Shown here: positions 1 to 11,062 of the stretch, in pieces
How the letters are laid out: each line of letters starts with the position of its first letter
Numbering within the stretch: position 1 is the first letter of the stretch
Assembly (NCBI RefSeq): GCF_033118175.1
Contig: NC_083692.1
Coordinates: 15,448,001 to 15,512,000, forward strand
Source of the DNA: Dama dama
Taxonomy: Eukaryota; Chordata; Mammalia; Artiodactyla; Cervidae
Length of the DNA: 64,000 bases
Direction: 5' to 3'
Position numbers and translations under genes: made by a program
Notes under the pieces: model-generated
What the model was told of the DNA's origin: nothing
What the model saw: only the letters and a program-made list of their open reading frames with translations
Database searches by the model: none

Positions 1-85
1 AATCCCCATGGACAGAGGAGCCTGGTGGGCTACAGTCCATGGGGTCACAAACAGTCAGACACGACTAAGCACAGCACACAGAAAA
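1..85 (+). mobile_element. Bov-A/Bov-tA SINE, 3' part (cut by window start)
   Basis: The wording 'gacagaggagcctggtgggc ... gtccatggggtc ... agacacgac' is the ruminant Bov-A unit in sense orientation. Confidence 0.9.
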
Positions 86-98
86 CCATCAGTTCTAG

Positions 99-224
99 GG
101 ACTTCCCTGGTGGTCCAGTGGTTAAGATTCCATGGTCCCCATGCAGGGGGCATGGGTTCGATCCCTTGTCAGGGAACTAAGATCCCACATGCCACGTGGT
201 ACTGCAAAAAAAAAAAAAAAAAGA
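99..224 (+). mobile_element. tRNA-Glu-derived SINE with poly(A) tail
   Basis: It has the 'gggacttccctggtggtcca' head, a tRNA-like B-box region (gggttcgatccc), a 'gatcccacatgccac' body and an A-run tail. The exact subfamily is not claimed. Confidence 0.9.
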
Positions 225-584
225 AAGAAAAAGGTAAAAATAAATTACAATTTCAAAAAAAAAGAAAACTATCAGTTTTAGCTGGTTTTCAACTAAATTT
301 GCATGTGGTTGAGCACAGTATCCTTACAGAATTCTATTTTCTCTGTATCACTGGCTACTTCTCCATTTTAATGTTCAACTTTACATATTTGGCTCATTCT
401 TCCCCCTGCTCACATTAGATTATCTATGCTTAAAAAATCATAAAATGACACGTGATTTTTTTTTCAGGACCCTATTACTATGTGCATAGTCCAGAAACAG
501 AGGAGCTAGAATGAGCTCAGGATGAAGATGAGGAAGGTAGCAGGGGAGGGGCAGCTCAACAAACATTTTAAATGTACAGAGAGG

Positions 585-790
585 GACTTCCCTGGTGGTC
601 CAGTGGCTAAGACTTTATGTTGTCAATGCTGGGGGCCTGGGTTCCTATGTTGTCAGTGTCAAGGGGCCTGGGTTCCAACCCTGGTCAGAGAACTAGATCC
701 CACAAGCCACAACTAAGAGTTGACATGCTGCAATACAGATCCCAAGTACCGCAATGAAGAGCTGGCAAAGTCAAATAAATAAATATTCAA
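585..790 (+). mobile_element. tRNA-Glu/CHR-2-type SINE with an internal tandem duplication
   Basis: The typical head and 'aaataaataaat' tail are present. Within the tRNA-like part a segment of about 30 bp is repeated back-to-back (616-645 and 646-676), both copies ending 'gcctgggttcc'. Confidence 0.85.
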
Positions 791-1785
791 ATATTTTTAA
801 AAAGTACAAAGAGCCTTGTACTTTTACATACTCCCTGGCCTTGAACACTGTAGATCTCCTTTCCCCAACTCCCCCACCCAGTTAAACCCACCAACTTCCA
901 TTCTTCAATACCCAGCTGTCATGTCCTTTTGCAACCTTTCCTGATTTCCCTGTGAAAAGCCAGTGCCTTTCCTCTGATGTCTTAGATTACCTAATTTATT
1001 TTAATTTTGAAAAATTTCAGGCCCCAAAAGGTTAAAAGTATAAAACCAATGAAATTAACAAATGTTCATATTATGTGGGCCCAAATCAACTTACAAGCTT
1101 TCACACAGCAAGGGAAATCATAAAAAAATGAAAAGACAACCTACAGAATGGGAGAAAATCTTTGCAAATGATATGACAGACAAGGGTTTAATCTCCAAAA
1201 TATACAAACAGCTCTTACAACTCAACAACAACAAAAACCAACTCAATCCAAAAAATGGGCAGAAGACCTTAATATACATTTCTCCAAAGAAGACATACAG
1301 ATGGCCAGTAGACATAGGAAAAGATGATCAACATCACTATTAGAGAAATGCAAATCAAAACTACGATGAGGTACCACTTCATACCAGTCAGAACAGCCAT
1401 CATTACAAACTCTACAGAGAACCTGCAGAAGGTGTACACTGTTAGTGCGAACACAAGTTGATGTAGCCACTATGGAAAACAGAGTGGAGGCTTCTCAGAA
1501 AACTAAAAATAGAATTATCATACGATCCAACAATTCCACTTGGGCATATACCCAGATAAAACCATAATTCAAAAAGATACATGCATCCTTATGTTCATAA
1601 GAGCACTGTTCGCAATAGCCAAGACATGGAAACAGCCTAAATGTCCGTTGACAGGTGAATGGATAAAGAAGATGTGCTACATGTATACAAGGGAATACTA
1701 CTCAGCCATAAGAAAGAATGAAATAATGCCATTTGTGCTGGTCTTTGGAAAGGAAGAAAGAAAACAAATACTGTACCATTTGATA

Positions 1786-2049
1786 TCACCCCACTCCAGT
1801 ACTCTTGCCTGGAAAATCCCATGGATGGAGGAGCCTGGTAGGTTGCAGTCCATGGGGTCGCTAAGAGTTGGACACGACTGAGCGACTTCACTTTCACTTT
1901 TCACTTTCATGCATTGGAGAAGGAAATGGCAACCCACTCCAGTGTTCTTGCCTAGAGAATCCCAGGGACGGGGAAGCCTGGTCGGCTGTCGTCTATGGGG
2001 TCGCACAGAGTCGGACACGACTGAAGCGACTTAGCAGCAGCAGCAGCAT
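1786..2049 (+). mobile_element. Bov-A2 SINE (two Bov-A units)
   Basis: Two successive 'aacccactccagt ... gagcctgg ... gtcgga/gttggacacgac' units are joined by a T/C-rich linker and end in a short CAG run. Confidence 0.9.
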
Positions 2050-2061
2050 ATGTGGAATCTA

Positions 2062-2262
2062 AGTGAAAGTCGCTCAGTCGTGTCCAACGCTTTGCGACCC
2101 CATGGACTTATACAGTCCATGGAATTCTCCAGGCCAGAACACTGGAATGGGTAGCCATTCCCTTCTCCAGGGGATCTTCCCAACCCAGGGATTAAACCCT
2201 GGGTTCAATCCCACATTGCAGGCGGATCCTTGACCAACTGAACAATCAGAGAAGCCTGTGAA
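2062..2262 (-). mobile_element. Bov-tA SINE
   Basis: The antisense Bov-A unit 'gtgaaagtcgctcagtcgtg' is followed by the antisense tRNA-like head. The flanks 'ggaatctaa' and 'gaaatctaa' look like a target-site duplication in the host L1. Confidence 0.9.
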
Positions 2263-2599
2263 ATCTAACATATGGCACAGATGAACCTATCGACAAAACA
2301 GAAGCAGACTCACAGACACAGAGAACAGGCTTGTGGTTGCCAAGGCGGGGGGAGGGCGAGAGGAGGCCTGGGAGCGTGGGATGAGCAGACACAAACTATT
2401 ATATATAGAATGGATAAGCAACAAGGTCCTACCGTAAAGCACAGGGAACTATATTCAATACCCCGTGATAAACCATAGTGGAAAAGAATATAAAAATATA
2501 ATGTCTATATGCGTATAACTGAGTCATTTTTCTGTACAGCAGATATTGGTACAACACTGTAAATCAACGACACTTCAATACAAAGAAGTTTTAAAAATA

Positions 2600-3225
2600 T
2601 AAACGCTAACATTCTGTTATTTTTGCTTCCAACCTCTCTTCTTAAAAGGAGTGTTACTGACAAATTAGAAACTGTTTCATTCCCGGTCAGTCTCAGCGCC
2701 TTCCCTCCACCCCTCCAAAGACCAGTACAAGCACGAACCTAGTAGGTATTACAGCATTGCAACCTGTCTGTGCCCACGAAACACAGATATTGTTTTGTGA
2801 TTTTTATTAAAATTAAATTTTCACTAACAGCACTAATCTGCAATTTCCTTTTTTTCACCATAATGTTTTTGAGACTGATTCATGATAATACTATGAATAC
2901 ACGTGTGTATATACATCAACTTTTTTGAAGCATAACTTACAAAACATAAAATTCCCCAGTTATTTATATTGTAACTGCTGCACAACATCACATCTTTGTC
3001 TACTCCATCATTGTGAGTTGAGACCTCTTTTTTTGTCTTTCGAACACTGCTGCCCTAGATATCCTTGGAACCGTCTCCTTATGCACATGCGTGAGTTTCT
3101 CTGGGTAATTAATCAACCAGATGTGAAACCGTTGGTCATAAAGTATGTACACTGTCACCTTTAGCTGCCTTTGCCCCAGCGTCCCCTGGTGTTTGCACTG
3201 CCATTATTGGAGCATTTCTGAAGCT
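2600..3225. other. Intergenic/intronic sequence without recognised genes
   Basis: AT-rich sequence with no reading frame or repeat that I can name. Part of 2860-3150 resembles very old LINE sequence. Confidence 0.5.
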
Positions 3226-3545
3226 GTCATCACCACCCGGTGACTTGCCTACCCACCCCTTCCCCATGAATTAGTGGAGGGCATGTCTGTGACTGGCACT
3301 CAATGAACACTTGATAAATGAAAGGATGAGCTCACCGTCTAGCAGAAGAGACAGACTCAAATGAGACAAGTGCATTAAGGGCTGTGAGACCTCCTCTGGC
3401 TGGGATCCAGGGAAGGCTTCAAGGAGGAGGTGGCATTCAAGTCAGGGTTTGAAGAACAGAGAGACTCTGAACAGCGGAGGATGGGGATGAGGACAAGGAT
3501 TGGGCTGGGAGGAGGACGTGGGTCAGACAATCCAGGGTACATTCG
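3225..3545 (+). repeat. Ancient mammalian repeat, L2-like
   Basis: Phrases such as 'gcactcaatgaacacttgat' and 'ggaaggcttcaaggaggagg' recur in very old dispersed mammalian repeats. The family name is uncertain. Confidence 0.4.
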
Positions 3546-4360
3546 ATTTGCCAGAGTAATGGTCCCTAGCCAAGCTGCAGGTGAGGGAGTGTGCATTTTG
3601 TAAAAACTTCAAAGTGGTTTGATTCCTCCCCAATCCTCATGCAAGTAGAGCCTCTGAGCTGGAACAGGATGAAGGAAGCAGGCGGGCAAACTGGAAGAGC
3701 TATCTGGGGCTTACTCCAGGGTGAGTCTTCAATGGCAGGCTCTGGGGAGCCTGTGAGAAGGAACCAGGTCAGAGCCGGGCTCAAAGATGATTCATTCGAT
3801 GAGCAGGCAGGTAGCTGTTCAGCCTCTGGAATAAGGCCTCGGTCAGAGAGAGACTGCTCCTCCCAACCTCTTTCCCTCCTCTGTCTCCGGGAAAATATCA
3901 GGGCAGCGGGCCCCAGGCCCACGTGCTCCTTCACTTTGCAGCTCTGGGGGCCCAGGTCAGGGGCTTGCACATTGCTTACCCACCGCCGCCACCCCACCAG
4001 CTGGCCCCTCCAACCCCGCTGCTCTGGTGCGAGGGCCAGGGCTCCAGGGAGCCCCTCCATGAAGTGTGGAGCCAGGACCTGGCATCCTGAACACGCCTTC
4101 AGCGTGTCCCAGTGGAGCAGGGGTGGGATGGGAATCTTATCCTTCCATTTTCTCTGCTGTCCTTCAGCAGAACCCAGCTCTGGGCACCCTGCCCAGAGTG
4201 GAGGGGAAGGGGCAGACGCACGACCTTCAAGTCCTTCTGTCTTCAGCAGCTTCAGCAAAACCACCAGCAGCGACAGCAGCAGGAGACCTGAGGGTGTGTC
4301 AGCCGTGCTCCAGGGAGGAGGAGCCAGCCCTCCGCGGCAGACAGACCAGCCCTGGGCCAC
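3545..4360. other. Unique GC-moderate sequence, probable TMEM63C intron 1
   Basis: Open frames of nearly 290 codons occur on both strands over the same bases (3566-4469). They show no domain or codon signature I recognise, so no gene is called. Confidence 0.5.
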
Positions 4361-4470
4361 AGACCATCCACGTCTATGCATGGGTGTGGTTGTGGCTATC
4401 ACCGCCTCTCTGAGCCTCGGCATTCTTATCTACCACCTGGGCTACTCACGCCGGCTCACAGAGGATTAAA
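4360..4470 (+). repeat. MIR-like fragment
   Basis: The wording 'ctctctgagcctcggcattc' followed by 'ctcacagaggattaaa' matches a MIR 3' half. Confidence 0.45.
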
Positions 4471-4532
4471 ACGTAATGACAAGGGGACCTCCCTGGTGGT
4501 CCAGTGGTTAAGAAGCCACCTGCCAACGCAGG

Positions 4533-4868
4533 AGACACGGGTTCGATCCCCAGTCCAGGAAGATTCCACATGCTGTGGAGCGACGAAGCCTGTGTGTCAC
4601 AGTGACTGAGCCTGTGCTCTGGGGCCTGCGAGCTGCAACTACCAAGCCCACGTACCACAAGTACTGAAGCTGGAGCACCTAGAGCCCATGCTCTGCAACA
4701 AGACACGGGTTCGATCCCCAGTCCAGGAAGATTCCACATGCTGTGGAGCGACGAAGCCTGTGTGTCACAGTGACTGAGCCTGTGCTCTGGGGCCTGCGAG
4801 CTGCAACTACCAAGCCCACGTACCACAAGTACTGAAGCTGGAGCACCTAGAGCCCATGCTCTGCAACA
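4533..4868 (+). repeat. Perfect 168-bp tandem duplication inside the SINE
   Basis: Positions 4533-4700 and 4701-4868 are identical base for base as I read them. The next bases share the microhomology AGA. Confidence 0.95.
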
Positions 4869-4950
4869 AGAGAAGCCACTGAAGTGAGAAGCCCGTGCAC
4901 CACAACTAGAGACTGGTCCCTGCTCGCTGCAACAAAGGCTGAGCGCAGTG

Positions 4951-5108
4951 GCTGCTGTTCATCGTTCAGTCGTGTCTGACTCTTTGCGACCACATGGACC
5001 GCAGCACGCCAGGCTCCCCTGTCCTTCACTATCTCCCGGTGTTTGCTCAAGCTCATGTCCATTGAGTCAGTGATGCCATCTGACCATCTCACCCTCTGCT
5101 GACCTCTG
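4951..5108 (-). mobile_element. BovB LINE 3' end inserted in the CHR-2 SINE
   Basis: The antisense BovB tail 'gttcagtcgtgtctgactct ... tgtccttcactatctccc ... tcagtgatgccatc' is present. SINE wording (ctgcaacaaag) occurs on both sides and may be its target-site duplication. Confidence 0.85.
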
Positions 5109-5593
5109 CAACAAAGCGCAGCCCCTCTCCTAAAAAAAAAAAAAGTAATGACAAGGAACATGAGGTCACTGAATGGGACCAGGATCTCAGGCCAGGGACA
5201 CAGTTCAGGGCCTGAGAAGGCCTCCCCAAAGCCTGGTCTAGTTTGCCGGCCCTAGGTCCCTGCCCAGGATGGGTCCCTGACCCAGTACCAGCCTATTTGT
5301 GGTACTGAAGGACACCTCCACCGCCCCAACGCACACACGCTGGCTCTGAGATGTTCCCCTCTGAAGCTCTTTTTAAGGGAACAGCTCAGCTCCAACAGTG
5401 TCCAGAGCCACCAACACTGTCAGCTAGCCACTGCCACCAAAGTCTGACCAGCCGGCCCAGAGACCCCAGGACCAATGGCCACTCAGCAGGTAAAAGGGTG
5501 AGCAAAGGGAAAGATGGGCTCCCCATCACCAATCTCATACCAGACACCTTTCCGCTTCCCCCCACTGAATGGTCCAATGCACTGGGGGTTATT

Positions 5594-5910
5594 CTGAAAG
5601 TGAAAGTCGCTCAGTCGTGTCCAGGTCTTTGCAACCCCATGGACTACACAGTCTATGGAATTCTCCAGGCCAGAATACTGGAGTGGGTAGCTTATCCCTT
5701 CTCCGGGAGATCTTCCCAACCCAGGGATCAAACCCAGGTCTCCTGCATTGCAGGTGGATTCTTTACCAGCTGAACCACAAGGGAAGCCCAAGAATACTGG
5801 AGTGGGTAGCTGTTCCCTTCTCCAGGGGATCTTCCCGACCCAGGAATCAAACCAGGGTCTCCTGCATGGCAGGTGGATTCTTTACCAGCTGAGCTACCAG
5901 GGAAGCTCCA
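5594..5910 (-). mobile_element. Bov-tA SINE with a duplicated 119-bp half
   Basis: A full antisense Bov-tA (5594-5790) is followed by a second copy of its tRNA-proximal half. The unit at 5672-5790 repeats at 5791-5909 with roughly ten mismatches, so this duplication is older than the one at 4533. Confidence 0.88.
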
Positions 5911-8164
5911 GGGTTTATTCTACCAGGCTGTGAAGGGAAGACTCACAGAGGTGAAGCGAACAGGCAGTGAAGCAGGCGGAAGCCAGCTCCAAGTGCCCTC
6001 AGGTGATGCATCTGGTGTGCCAGCCTCCACCCTCCCAAGCCCTCCAGCAAGCACAGCTGACAGCCACACGGACAACTCAGCAAACAGCCATCTGTCTCCC
6101 TGGCCAAGTGGCCAGAGGTGCGTCTTGTTCATTGGTATCTCCACAGACCTCAGGATGCCTTGCTCTTTTGCCAGGACCCGGTGGCCTGAGGCCAGTGTCC
6201 CTCTGGCTGGACATGATTCTGAGAAGATCCAGTCAGGGGGAGAAGGCTCCTATCTCTGGGGCCATCTTCTTTGGCAAGGCCACTCAGTCATGAGTGGGGC
6301 AGGCTTGGCTTCTGGCCGGAAGCTGGCCTGACCTCTCTACCTCTGATGCTCTGAGGCTGCCAGAGGCCGCAGCTCAGCCTGAACAAGGGTCTGCAGGCGC
6401 AGGGCAGGGCCGGACCTCAGTTACCCCAGCCCAGCTCTTCAGAGCCTGCCTTCAGGGTGCTTGCGTGAAACAGCAGAACAGAAGGTGAAAAAAGCAGAAG
6501 GCAGGAGCCCAGGACACTTGGATCCTGGTTTTCTAAGCAGGGGTCCAGGCTTCAGTTCCCTTTGGGAACATTACTGATCACCAGGAGGCAGGAGGCACCC
6601 TTTCCCCCACCCCCGCTTCTGCAGGTTCCAGGACCAACCCCAGGCGCGCTGGGAAGGACCATGGCAGCGTGGGTGCAAGCCCTGCCCTAGAGGCACAGCA
6701 CACAGAATTCTGGTCACTGATGTTCTTCTGAGAGCCCCCTCGGTTGGCCCCAAGCAATCCAGACACGCTGTAACGAGGACACAGCATGCCTCGTGAGCTG
6801 CCCACATTCTCATCTCAGCTTCCCCATCACCGTTTTGCATGAGTTGCACCAGCCACCTCCTAGGCAAGAACAAGGGGCCCAGGAACACCACCCCTGCTGA
6901 CGTGGGAGTGGCCTGCAAAAACCACTGCTCTCCCGGAGAGGGAAGAGGAGCGAGCGCCGGGCCCCAGTTCAGGCGAAACAGTGCACCAAGAGCTGCCAGT
7001 CTCACTCATAGCTGAACGCTCCCCCTAAGCACTTACAGTCCAGCCTTCCCAGAGCGAGCCTGCCCGTGGCCCCGAATGCCCTGCGGCCTTCCCACACTCT
7101 GGACACTCTGTGTAAAGAGCTCCCAGCACTTGATACCCGTGATCTCTGTGGTTCTTCCACCAGCTGCTTCTGAGGAAGAGGCCAGATTAGAGAGTCCATA
7201 GGATTCAAGAAGCAGGGGGGAGGATCCAGGTGTGTGAGCAGGTCCACTGTGCCACCAGTCACCGGCATTTTACGGTGTGGAAATTCTGTGAAATGTCACA
7301 ACGCTGGAGGAGGGGGAAAGGAAGTCCTCAGGGGCCCAAAGTACAACCTGATCTGGGCTGGGGAAAGATGGTCTGCCTTCCAAGCCTAGAAGGGTGTCCT
7401 AGACTGGCCACGGGGGGGTGGGGAGGGCATCCTTCATAGAGGGAATGGCCACCTTTCCCCCACTGAGGCAGGAAATAGATGGCTTCAATTCCAGAGTCTC
7501 CAGGAATAATTCCCCACCTGCAAGAAGCACTTGACATGTTTCCCAAGTCCTCCCACCCATCCGGGGAAGGTGTTTTCATGCCCAGCTGTCAGGCAGGGAA
7601 ACCTGGAGGATGAGTGCCAGCTAACAGGGGCTCGGTCCAGAACCAGGTACTGTGCCCTGTAAGTGGTTCTTCTCCCGCAGTCTCAGAGCCTGCCTATGCC
7701 TCTGCCAGCCTGGAGGGGTCACCAGCATCCCTGGATCATGGGGCTGGGGCCTTTCTCCTGGAGAAGGGTTAAAAGGAACCCTGAGCGGGGATGCAGAAGA
7801 ACCAGACCCACGGTGAGAAATCCTCTCTCTGGCATTGTACTGTCACTCCACGGGCAGCTAGCTGTCATCCGGTTTACTGGGAATCCCACCCCCTCCCACA
7901 GGGTCACCCCAGTGGTTACTGGTGGTCATCATGTAGCCCAAGGCATGCTGTGCAATCACCAGGGGCCAGCTTTCAGCTCAGAAGGTGTGTCTGAAAAGCA
8001 TCAGCTCAAGCACCAGGCATGAGGTAACCGCTGTGCTCATGGGCTGGGCAGGACCTCCCATCCTGAGATGCTGGCAGAGAGATAGCTGAAGGGGCCCCCT
8101 GCCCCGGGCCCCCTCCATGGCTGTGACCATAGCTGCTAGCACCAAGACCTTCTGGGCTCAGAGG
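5911..8164. other. Unique sequence, probable TMEM63C intron 1
   Basis: About 2.2 kb of moderate GC with short overlapping frames on both strands. I see no splice-bounded coding exon, repeat or RNA gene here. Confidence 0.5.
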
Positions 8165-8286
8165 TTTAGTTACTAAGTCGTGTCCAACTCTTGCGAACAA
8201 GTGGACTGTAGCCCGCCAGGCTCCTCTGTCCATGGGATTTTCCAGGCAAGAATACTGGACTGGGTTGCCATTTCCTTCTCCAGGGC
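8165..8286 (-). mobile_element. Bov-A SINE unit
   Basis: Antisense Bov-A wording: 'aagtcgtgtccaactcttgc', 'ccaggctcctctgtccatgg' and 'gggttgccatttccttctcc'. Confidence 0.9.
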
Positions 8287-9500
8287 TGAGAGACACCCAC
8301 AGAAATTGTGTGTCCACTGTGGGTGCAAGACAGGAAGGTATCCAGGTGCTTTTAGCTTCCCTCTTCAAGTTGCTTCTTTACTAAGAAACTTGAAAACACA
8401 TCTTAATGAAGAAGATGCTGGAACTGTCCCCTCCCACTGACAAAAGCCCTCCCATCAGGAGGCCCTCACAGCCTCTCCTCACCAGGGCGCTGGGGGTGGA
8501 GAGGGGGAGGATCAGAGAAGAAGGGGCCTCATCCCACCTGCCTGGAGGTGGGCCAGGCAGTCAGGAGACCTGGGTGCCGGTGAGAGCCCCGGAACACCCT
8601 CTGAGACTCAGCTCCCTGGCCTGCCCAGTGATGCTGCCTGGCTCCAGCTCTAAAACAAAAGATGGCTCTCTGCCTGCCTCAGTTTCCCGCCAGAGAAAGC
8701 CAGCTGCACCAGGGAGAAGGAAGGCAAGGTAAATTCAGGAAAAGTTCGCCTCCAGGAGCAAGAGTCCATTCCTCCCGGGAACAGCAGTTGGGGAGAGAGC
8801 CAGGCTGGACCACAGCGGGTGATGCTCAGAGAAGGCGGACTTGGTTCTCCATTCTCCCACCTCCTCTCCTGAAAGACGAGGCTGTGAAAGGAGAAAAGTC
8901 CATCTCCCTATTCCCCGTCCTTCCCACAGCTGCCTGGAACTTCCACTTGGCTCTCATCAGGGCTGGTACACGAGATTGAGGCCTGGAAGGGCCTTCCTCT
9001 CCCGGAAGACAACGCTGACTCTCCACCCTGAGCCCTCAAGGAAAGCAGGGGCCCTGTAGCTCCTCTGCTCAGATGAACGTTGTTTTTTTTTTGCCCTGTC
9101 CTCAGACAATTTCAACCCCTGCAATGTTCACACCAAGACACTCCAGAGCCTCTCACAGAAGTCCTATGTCCCCCCATTCTCAGGAATGGGGGAAGGGGGC
9201 CCCTGGGGGAGGGGATGGGAGGGAGTCCACCCCAGCGTGGACCAGAGGTCTAGAGAGCAAGCTTGACCCCTTCACCTCCAGAGAGCATCAGGTCAAGGCA
9301 GTGCCTGGGAGGCCAGCTCTGCAGGATCCTGCTAAGTGACTCTGGGGCGAAGCCACCGGGAGCCCCCTGGGCCTCGGTGTCCCCAGGTCCATCATCCAAA
9401 TCCAAAGTTTCTCTCTCAAGGCCAAGGTGAGGATGGAAGCAAGAGCCTTTCTTTGAAAGCATAGGAGAAAAGGTGGCGGTATTGTGCCCCTGGGGGCCCA
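8287..9500. other. Unique sequence flanking the CpG island
   Basis: GC rises towards the island. No coding exon or named repeat is visible. If TMEM63C starts in the island, this is the beginning of its first intron. Confidence 0.45.
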
Positions 9501-9541
9501 GAAGTCCAGCCCACTCGGCACGGAATGAGGACCACCCCCCA

Positions 9542-9558
9542 CCCCCCCCCCCCCCCCC
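9542..9558. repeat. Homopolymer C17 tract
   Basis: A run of 17 C preceded by a shorter C run, at the edge of the CpG island. The minus strand is an equivalent G run that could form a quadruplex. Length errors are likely here. Confidence 0.9.
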
Positions 9559-10120
9559 GGACCCGCTGCAGCGCAGCGCTGACGCTGCCATCACTCAGAG
9601 CCGCGGGGAGACTGCGGGGGAGAGCGCACCCTCCCAGGCCAGCCCCGCGAGCCGGAGGCAGAGCCCCGGGGAATCCCGGCGTGGGGGTGGTCCGGAGAGG
9701 CAACCAACAAGGCAGGCGACGGGGGACCCCCAGGCAGGTCTCCTGTCCACCCTCTACCGACCCAATGAAGACGGTCGACCGAGCCACGGCCCCTCCTGGT
9801 GGGCGGCTCCTTCCACCCTTCCCCCGGGTCCAGGCTGCGGGAGAGCCCGAGCCACCGGGAAGTATGGCGCAGTCTCCCCCGCCCCCACCCCTCCGGGTCC
9901 GAGGTCCCGGAAAGCGTAGAGCCAGCAGCCCTGCCCTCCCCCAACCACCGCCCTCCCACCCCTGTCCAGGACCGGATTCCGCGCCCCTTCTTCCAGCCGG
10001 ATCGCTTCTGGAGCATCCCACCCGCGTGCTCACCACGTCTGCGCCCTAGGCGCCGCGGCCCCAGCTCCAGACAAGATAGGCAGGCGGCCGGGATGCGAGG
10101 CCAGGCGACACGCTCCCTAC

Positions 10121-10260
10121 CTGGGAGGAGACTGCCCGCCGGTCCTCCTCCGCGCTGGCCTGCTCGAAGCCAGCCCCACCTGGCAAGGGACGGTCAGCAA
10201 ATTCCCCGCAGCATCACCATGGGAGCGGCGTCGCGGCTCCTCCCCGGCCGCCGCCAACCT
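10121..10260 (-). other. Candidate non-coding first exon of TMEM63C
   Basis: It is defined only by the strong minus-strand donor CTCCTCCCAG/GTAGGG at its low-coordinate end and by its place at the edge of the CpG island. The 5' end is arbitrary. It is offered as a target for transcript mapping. Confidence 0.25.
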
Positions 10261-10867
10261 CGGCCCCGCCCCAGTGCTGCTGGACGGCCGGGGAACCCAG
10301 GCTGGATTTTTTTCCTATGCAAAGACCCAGGCTCCGCCTCAGAGACCTTGTAGCTACCAGGAACCGTCTGCAAATTACCACAGCAAATCTACAAGGCTGA
10401 TGATCCCTTGCGGGAGACACTCCGAAGGTCTGGGTCCTCAATACCAGAAGCTCTGGTCTTGCTGCTCTCTTGCCATCCCTCACTTCAAGCTCTCCTCCCA
10501 GGCACGTCGGCCCTGAAACCCACCCAGCCCCGCCAGAGAAAAAGTCAAAGCTAGGACAGACCCCCAGCCCCGCACAAAGGTAGCAGTGCTCAGCCCCGCC
10601 CAGGGGCCCGCCCAGCTGCGGCACCCTCCCAGTGGTTGGTACCCAGTTCTTTCTTCCCTAGCAAAGGGAAGATCTACAGGTTGACCACAGCCCTGCCCAA
10701 CAGGCCCGAGAGAGTGGGCTTTGTCTTTTCCAGTTTGCCATGGACCACAGTTCCTGGAGGTCTCCAGTTTTTTTCAAAGTCCTGGCTACTCTGCTAGAGA
10801 CACTTGTTTTGATCCAGAGGTCAGATGCCAGTGTTTGACCCCCCAAAGATCAGTAAACAAACTAAGT

Positions 10868-11062
10868 GAACGTGAAGTCGCTAGTCGGGTCGGACTCTGC
10901 GACCCCGTGGACTGTAGCCCATCACGCTCCTCCGTCCTTGGGATTTTCCAGGCAAGAGTACTGGATTGGGTTGCTATTTCCTTCTCCAGAGGATTTTCCC
11001 AAGCCAGGGATTGAACCCGGGTCTCTCACATTGTAGGCAGATGCTTTACTGTCTGAGCCAGC
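10868..11062 (-). mobile_element. Bov-tA SINE
   Basis: The antisense Bov-A unit and tRNA-like head run to 'ctgtctgagcca'. 'caaactaag' occurs on both sides and is a likely target-site duplication. Confidence 0.9.

Larger units (their letters stand above)
1050..2600 (+). mobile_element. L1 LINE, 3' part with two nested SINEs
   Basis: It carries L1 ORF2 C-terminal and 3'-UTR wording (for example 'cagaatgggagaaaatcttt', 'caatagccaagacatggaaa'). It is interrupted by Bov-A2 (1786-2049) and Bov-tA (2062-2262) and resumes to a bovine-type L1 tail near 2600. The short ORFs in it are decayed. Confidence 0.85.
4485..5144 (+). mobile_element. CHR-2-type SINE with a 168-bp tandem duplication and a BovB insertion
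   Basis: The head is at 4485 and an A-run tail ends at 5144. A perfect 12-bp target-site duplication (gtaatgacaagg) lies at 4473-4484 and 5145-5156. Inside are an exact 168-bp tandem duplication and a minus-strand BovB 3' end, which explain the unusual length. Confidence 0.92.
9500..10300 (-). promoter_or_regulatory. CpG island, probable TMEM63C promoter (minus strand)
   Basis: A GC- and CpG-dense block of about 0.8 kb stands out from its flanks. In human, TMEM63C (an OSCA/TMEM63-type membrane channel) is head-to-head with ZDHHC22 about 40 kb away, which matches the distance from this island to the ZDHHC22 island. On the minus strand there are good donors: CCCAG/GTAGGG at 10121/10120, with weaker ones near 10030 and 10175. 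No coding sequence of that gene was recognised, and its first exon may be non-coding. The name rests on synteny only. Confidence 0.5.

Noticed and set aside
3566..4469. Overlapping open frames of 292 (plus) and 285 (minus) codons
   Set aside because: They lie over the same bases on opposite strands, contain no known domain, and the plus frame ends in MIR-like sequence. They are most likely chance frames in GC-moderate DNA.
4446..4826. Minus-strand protein with a 42-residue repeat
   Set aside because: It is a translation of the duplicated CHR-2 SINE, not a gene.
1..9500. TMEM63C coding exons on the minus strand
   Set aside because: I looked for frames resembling an OSCA/TMEM63-type membrane protein and found none. 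Only short, low-complexity or SINE-derived frames are present, so the coding part is probably further left.
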